A stretch of 64,000 bases of DNA, from assembly GCA_907163375.1 (NCBI GenBank), contig CAJQUW010000879.1, forward strand, positions 308,431 through 372,430, given 5' to 3'. Each line of letters starts with the position of its first letter. Position 1 is the first letter of the stretch. The notes beneath the pieces were generated by a model. That model made no database searches, was not told the origin of the DNA, and worked only from the letters and a program-made list of their open reading frames with translations. The stretch comes from Prostheceraeus crozeri (lineage: Eukaryota > Platyhelminthes > Polycladida > Euryleptidae). The position numbers were made by a program, and so were the translations under genes. Positions 59,690-64,000 of the stretch are shown here, piece after piece.

Positions 59690-62195
59690 AGATAGAATAA
59701 CAACATTTCGGTTTGTATCATAACGACTGCATATGACAGCCATAAGCTTCCATAGTCTTTGATACTTCCAAAGGAAGAGAATATTTTTTGCTATCAAATA
59801 AGAGCATAATAAGTGATTTATCTGTGAAGTTTCAACAAAAGTTTTTGCTTTAATTTCTTTAATAGTAGCCCTCAATTTTGGAAAAATGTTGTAATGGTAA
59901 ATAAATATTTTCAACTTTCATTATCTATGATCATTCTTATTATTATAAGATTTATAACCGTGTAAAAAGCGTGAGCCAGTCACGCTGTGAAGCCAACTAT
60001 TTCATTAATGTATGTCGCCTACTATGAATCCTACATGTTGAACTACACTTCTCGAGAATGTCCATCTGAAAATAATAAACTCTCAGAACAAGGCCTAAAC
60101 CTAAAATACTAGAATGAGAGCGTGCTGCACTTATCAGGGACTACTTTATTGAAAGAAATAGGCCCTAAATACATGTTTGATAATAATTGCTTACATATAT
60201 TTATTTTTTTGGCAATGATAAGCTGTTTCCTGTATTTGAAACATACAGCTCTAACAGCTCATTACGAAAATTAATAACTAAATAATAACTCTTACGAACT
60301 ATTCGAAGTCGATTGACTACGACTATGTAAAAAACGGATGAATCAGAGAATTAAGGCATCATTTTCGTCCTATTCATTTTAACTAAAGAATTCTCAATAT
60401 CGAGATGATGAAGCGCAATCTTAGGTGCAAAATCATTGGCGCATCTGCCATTTCTGATCCACGATGTGCCGTGAAGTTACGGATCCACCACAATGGTGAA
60501 TACTTTTTGATGCCCAGAGTGTAGCGCCAGTCGCTAAACAGACTTCTCATCTTCCAGCATCTGTGGCATGTAGTAGAGAGATTCCAACAAAGAATATGGC
60601 ATGCCAAAAGGAACGAAAAAAAGAAATCGCCCACACAAATGATCGCTCTGCAAAACTACAAAGTAGTTACAATAACAAGGTGTGGCATTTTGCTAATAAA
60701 CGTAAAGCTGATCAGAAGCAACACCAGGCCCTGCAGTTCCCGATCTTATTGAAGTCGGCACTGAACCACAATTGTTGATGCTGACGATACAACAAATAAG
60801 GAAGATGATGAAGAGTAAGTTGTTGCATTTGACCAAGATGTCCGGAAGCTGCAGTGAAGATGATGACAATGACAATGTGGAAAATGGTGGGAAGAAATAA
60901 TTGAAGTTGGTATTTGGATCGTGTAGAGTAAATGATACAAAATCAACGCAGTCGCCGAGGAGTAGTAGGTTATAATACGGCGGCGTTCAATTTATTGAAT
61001 GTGACCAACTCACTGTTTAAATTTCTAAAAAAGGTAAGAACATATACAGTAAATATATAACGGTATGAAAGCCTTAGATTTAACACACATACCTTAGCAT
61101 AAATTGTTCTAGTAACAATCTGGACCAACTGGCAATTATGAATTTCCCTACTGGCCCATATAACAATTGAAATTAATCATCGAAATTGATTTGCCTTTAA
61201 ATGATTATAACAATTTGAAGCAAATCAATTCTCTTTTACTGTAATTTAATTTAAATTGGCTTTACTTTTGAATTCCTAGCTGTCTTTCATGAATGAACGT
61301 AGTAAACTCAGCTCCATATTGTATCTACGCATGTAGAATTAGGTATCGTACAGAACTTAAGGCAAAATAACAAGTGAATAAAATAGCAATATATTTCAAC
61401 AAACAATTCTCTTAGTTCTACGAGATTGTTTATTCACGTAATAATATATCTGAAAAATATGCTAGAGTATAAAAATATAATAGACAAATCAGATAAATAA
61501 TATAATAATATGTTTTTAATGAAATCCTCACAAAAATTATGTAATTATTATTCGTATAGAAACCCAGAACATTTTTTTAAATGTTCATATTATATCGTGT
61601 TCCTTCGATATTGGTTTCACTTCAGATTCTCGTGAGTACTATCCATTTCCGGAAGTGGAGGAAATCGACATAGTAAACCGTGCAGCTGCACACTGGCTCA
61701 AGAGCCGAGCTGGCTCTGGCTCTACCATAGGAGAGAACTATCTATGTATTCTGCGAGTTAGGATTATGAATCTTATTGAAAAAGGAAGCAAAAAGACATA
61801 ACCTCAAGCACAGTGGAAAGACTTCATATGGTATTTGTTTTTTTCTTTATTTAGAGATTTAGTAAGCAGTATATAATTTTGTTACTCCACTTTGTTAGCC
61901 TCCAATTGTTAGACTACAGATTTTTTTTTTTAATCAAGAAAATAAGATTTTGTAATTAGGTTGATTTTCAAGTAACGGTAGATATTAGGCTTATCATGTC
62001 CAAATCAAAGTCAAAAACATAGAATGCCTTGACATCCTTCTCCCTCATACTAGGCCCCAATAATTCATCTCTATTTCTTGTCGAGTAAATTTTCACGATA
62101 TATCCCTTTTTGTTAAATACTCCCTAGTTGTGTCTTCCCATATTTGTTTAATTTAAATTAGCCAAATTGTACCGATGACAGTAGTAAGTAAAACT
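59690..62195. other. Intergenic, mostly A+T-rich
   Basis: 60563-60780 and 60714-60899 are overlapping protein-like frames in two registers (NNKVWHFANKRKADQKQ, and PDLIEVGTEP with an acidic GSCSEDDDNDN tail). They could be a frameshifted relic, but no family was recognised. 61440-61620 is very A+T-rich. Confidence 0.35.
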
Positions 62196-62211
62196 CCACT
62201 TCTGGACCGCG

Positions 62212-62228
62212 CAAGATGGCCGCCATCG
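62212..62228. promoter_or_regulatory. YY1-like palindromic motif
   Basis: CAAGATGGCCGCCATCG contains AAGATGGC and its inverted partner GCCGCCATC, matching the YY1 zinc-finger core in both orientations. It stands at the start of the C-tract repeat array upstream of the right-edge gene. Function is inferred from the motif alone. Confidence 0.4.
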
Positions 62229-62230
62229 CT

Positions 62231-63540
62231 GAGTCCCCCCCCCCTCTGGCACGGCAGAGTGTCGTGGTCGGCCGCCGTGGTGCTTCGTGTCTGAGTCCCC
62301 CCCCCCTCTGGAACGATAGAGTGTCGTGGTGGACTTGGGCGACCGCCAGGATTAGTCTTGAGGCTATAGTGTGTGATGTTTTTGGTGCAATCTGCTGAAT
62401 GTTGGGTTGTAAAATGGGTTGTTTCGAGTGGAAGGAGTGGTCGGATGAGAAAACGGAGGTCGGATTCGTGTTCAGCGTGAAATTCTGCATCGGTAGGGTG
62501 AGTTTCAAGGCAATCGGTGAGAAAAAATTTTTCTTCAAAATTTTAACAGAGTTAGAATTTGGGACGTTTTGGTGTGTAGCGTCCAAACGAAGCATCGGAT
62601 GAGAAAACGGAGGTCAGATTCGGATTCAGCGTGAAATTCTGCATCGGTAGGGTGAGTTTCAAGTCAATCGGAGAGAAAAAATTTTCGGCTGACGTCCCCC
62701 CCCCCTGGACAGCTTGCTTCCAGTGGACGGATTTTGTCGTGCGATAGCTCGTTTGAAAGCTAAGAGTGAGACAAATTCAGTGAAAGAATCGGCTTGTTCC
62801 TATCTGTCTTCGTTCAAAAGTTAGAGCGGTTACAAGATTTTAGGTCGGAGCTCGCTCACCTGAAAAAATCCTAAGTGTCAGAGTGACTTTGTATGGGTAA
62901 AATTTTGAAAATTTTCCAAAGTGTGGAATTTCGACCTGGGACCGCCACCAAAACATTTTTCATCAAATTTCACTGACCTCCCCCCCCCCTGGACAGCTTG
63001 CTTCCAGTGGACGGATTTTGTCGTGCGATAGCTCGTTTGAAAGCTAAGAGTGAGACAAATTCAGTGAAAGAATCGGCTTGTTCCTATCTGTCTTCGTTCA
63101 CAAGTTAGAGCGGTTACAAGATTTTAGGTCGGAGCTCGCTCACCTGAAAAAATCCTAAGTGTCAGAGTGACTTTGTATGGGTAAAATTTTGAAAATTTTC
63201 CAAAGTGTGGAATTTCGACCTGGGACCGTCACCAAAACATTTTTCATCAAATTTCACTGACCTCCCCCCCCCTCTGGACAGCTAGCTTCGATCTTGGCTT
63301 CTAGTGGACGGATTTTGTCGTGCAATAGCTCGTTTGAAAGCTAAGAGTGAGACAAATTCAGTGAAAGAATCGGCTTGTTCCTATCTGTCTTCGTTTAGAT
63401 GTGAGACGCCATTTAAGATTTTGGGACATTGGCGAAAAACGACAGAGTTAGAATTTGGGACGTTTTGGGCTGTAGCTTCAAAACGAAGCATCGGATTGGA
63501 AAACGGATTTCAGATTTGGAATCAGCTTGATGTTATTGTC
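62231..63540. repeat. Complex tandem array with C10 tracts
   Basis: There are three kinds of tandem repetition. First, a 62-bp unit beginning GAGTCCCCCCCCCC (62231-62292, repeated from 62293). Second, a unit of about 154 bp beginning GAGAAAACGGAGGTC (62447 and 62601), with a diverged relative at about 63440-63530. Third, a 284-bp unit (62696-62979 and 62980-63263, nearly identical, and a partial third from 63264 to about 63400). C runs of 9-10 bases stand at 62235, 62297, 62696, 62980 and 63264, each followed closely by CTGG. Frames across it (62158-62602, 63304-63546) are repeat shadows. Confidence 0.9.
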
Positions 63541-63615
63541 CAATGAGGATCATCATCCAATGAGAATCAAGCATTTCTTTATAAATAGCGAGCCTTCCAC
63601 AGTGAGAATCATTCC
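63540..63615 (+). promoter_or_regulatory. RNA polymerase II core promoter
   Basis: CCAATGAG occurs at 63540-63547 and again at 63557-63564. TATAAATAG follows at 63580-63588. The initiator TCATTCC (63609-63615) places the start at A 63611, 31 bp below the first T of the TATA box, the canonical distance. It drives the gene whose ATG is at 63690. A CT-rich stretch (63650-63662) lies in the 5' UTR. Confidence 0.7.
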
Positions 63616-64000
63616 ATCGTTGAATCACACGAGTGACGGACGCACATTTTCTCTCTCTCTCTAGTTCCCTGTTCTATTATCCAACTAAAATGGTAAGTCG
63701 CTACTTCCCTCCCTCTCCTCCCTTGAACGTAAACTTAATACAATCTTTTTTCATTTTCAGGCATCTACTCCATCTGCTGCACTAGTAGGACAAAATGGCG
63801 GTCAAACGTTACAAGGTTCGCTACGGTCAGATCATCTACAACTGAGGCCAGTGGAAGAAACATCCAAGGTACATAATCCTACACCGCTACAGCGTAAATT
63901 TAAACAAGCCTTGCGTTATGATGATCATAGCGTAGTACTCCAAACGGGAATGCTCCCTTCCACGGATGTCAAGATAATGCACAATCAGTATGGGGACTAC
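63611..64000 (+). CDS. Two-exon gene at the window edge, product unknown (3' partial)
   Basis: Exon 1 is 5' UTR plus a single codon: ATG at 63690-63692 followed directly by donor GTAAGT. The 68-bp intron (63693-63760) ends in TTTTTTCATTTTCAG. Exon 2 starts in phase with ASTPSAALVGQNGGQTLQGS, continues through LRSDHLQLRPVEETSK and VHNPTPLQRKFKQALRYDD, then HSVVLQTGMLPSTD, and is open to the last base (81 codons in all). Unspliced reading stops after about 30 codons, so splicing is required. A well-formed promoter lies upstream. No signal peptide, membrane segment or domain is visible; the start looks disordered. It may be a host gene or an ORF of an unlisted mobile or viral element. No family recognised. 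Confidence 0.65.

Noticed and set aside
62158..62602. 145-codon minus frame and overlapping 60- and 67-codon plus frames in the C-tract array
   Set aside because: They follow the tandem repeats and C runs; similar peptide pieces recur at each repeat, so they are shadows of the array.
1..64000. CRISPR arrays, bacterial operons, riboswitches, rRNA
   Set aside because: No regularly spaced short repeats, Shine-Dalgarno-linked gene strings or rRNA signatures; the window is eukaryotic.

Overview
The window looks like nuclear DNA of a multicellular animal, most likely a marine invertebrate; the phylum cannot be fixed. It is A+T-rich. It carries metazoan transposon families (Ty3/gypsy, CR1/jockey-like LINEs, Penelope-like elements, hAT, and Tc1/mariner-, Harbinger- and piggyBac-like elements), a eukaryotic tRNA-Phe(GAA) gene with a Pol III terminator, and GT-AG introns in the candidate genes. 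There is no bacterial organisation. Most of the window is intergenic sequence built from old, often nested mobile elements.

Layout. 1-2.3 kb: a decayed Ty3/gypsy pol interrupted by a 5'-truncated fragment of another reverse-transcriptase element. 3.4-7.0 kb: a complete but dead hAT transposon with perfect 8-bp target duplication, carrying a Penelope-like element present as two nearly identical inverted arms. 11.4-13.3 kb: a Harbinger-like inverted-repeat element split by a LINE; a second, empty copy lies at 21.2 kb. 16.7-20.4 kb: repeat, LINE and Penelope fragments. 25.9, 32.0 and 33.0-34.1 kb: three palindromic elements, the last a 1.1-kb foldback element with Tc1/mariner-like ends. 36.8-37.8 kb: a hAT-like element enclosing a LINE reverse-transcriptase tail. 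43.7-46.5 kb: a long CR1/jockey-like LINE on the minus strand with several stops and frameshifts. 53-54.8 kb: a TTAA-type inverted-repeat element with a central cruciform. 55.2 kb: tRNA-Phe. 58.4-59.3 kb: a short hAT with perfect target duplication.

Likely host genes are few and small. The best is at the right edge (from about 63.54 kb): two CCAAT boxes, a TATA box, an initiator at the right spacing, an exon ending directly after ATG, a 68-bp intron, then a frame open to the window end. It lies downstream of a tandem array (62.2-63.5 kb) with five 9-10-base C tracts at matching repeat positions. Two weaker two-exon models encode a small membrane protein (34.47-34.86 kb) and a small secreted peptide (47.31-47.56 kb); a third, weaker model is on the minus strand at 30.9-31.65 kb. 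None of these products was recognised.

No CRISPR array, operon or coordinated gene system is present. The insertions give relative ages: gypsy is older than the element inside it, the hAT older than its Penelope insert, and the Harbinger-like element older than its LINE. All domain calls come from reading translations by eye; no database search was made.
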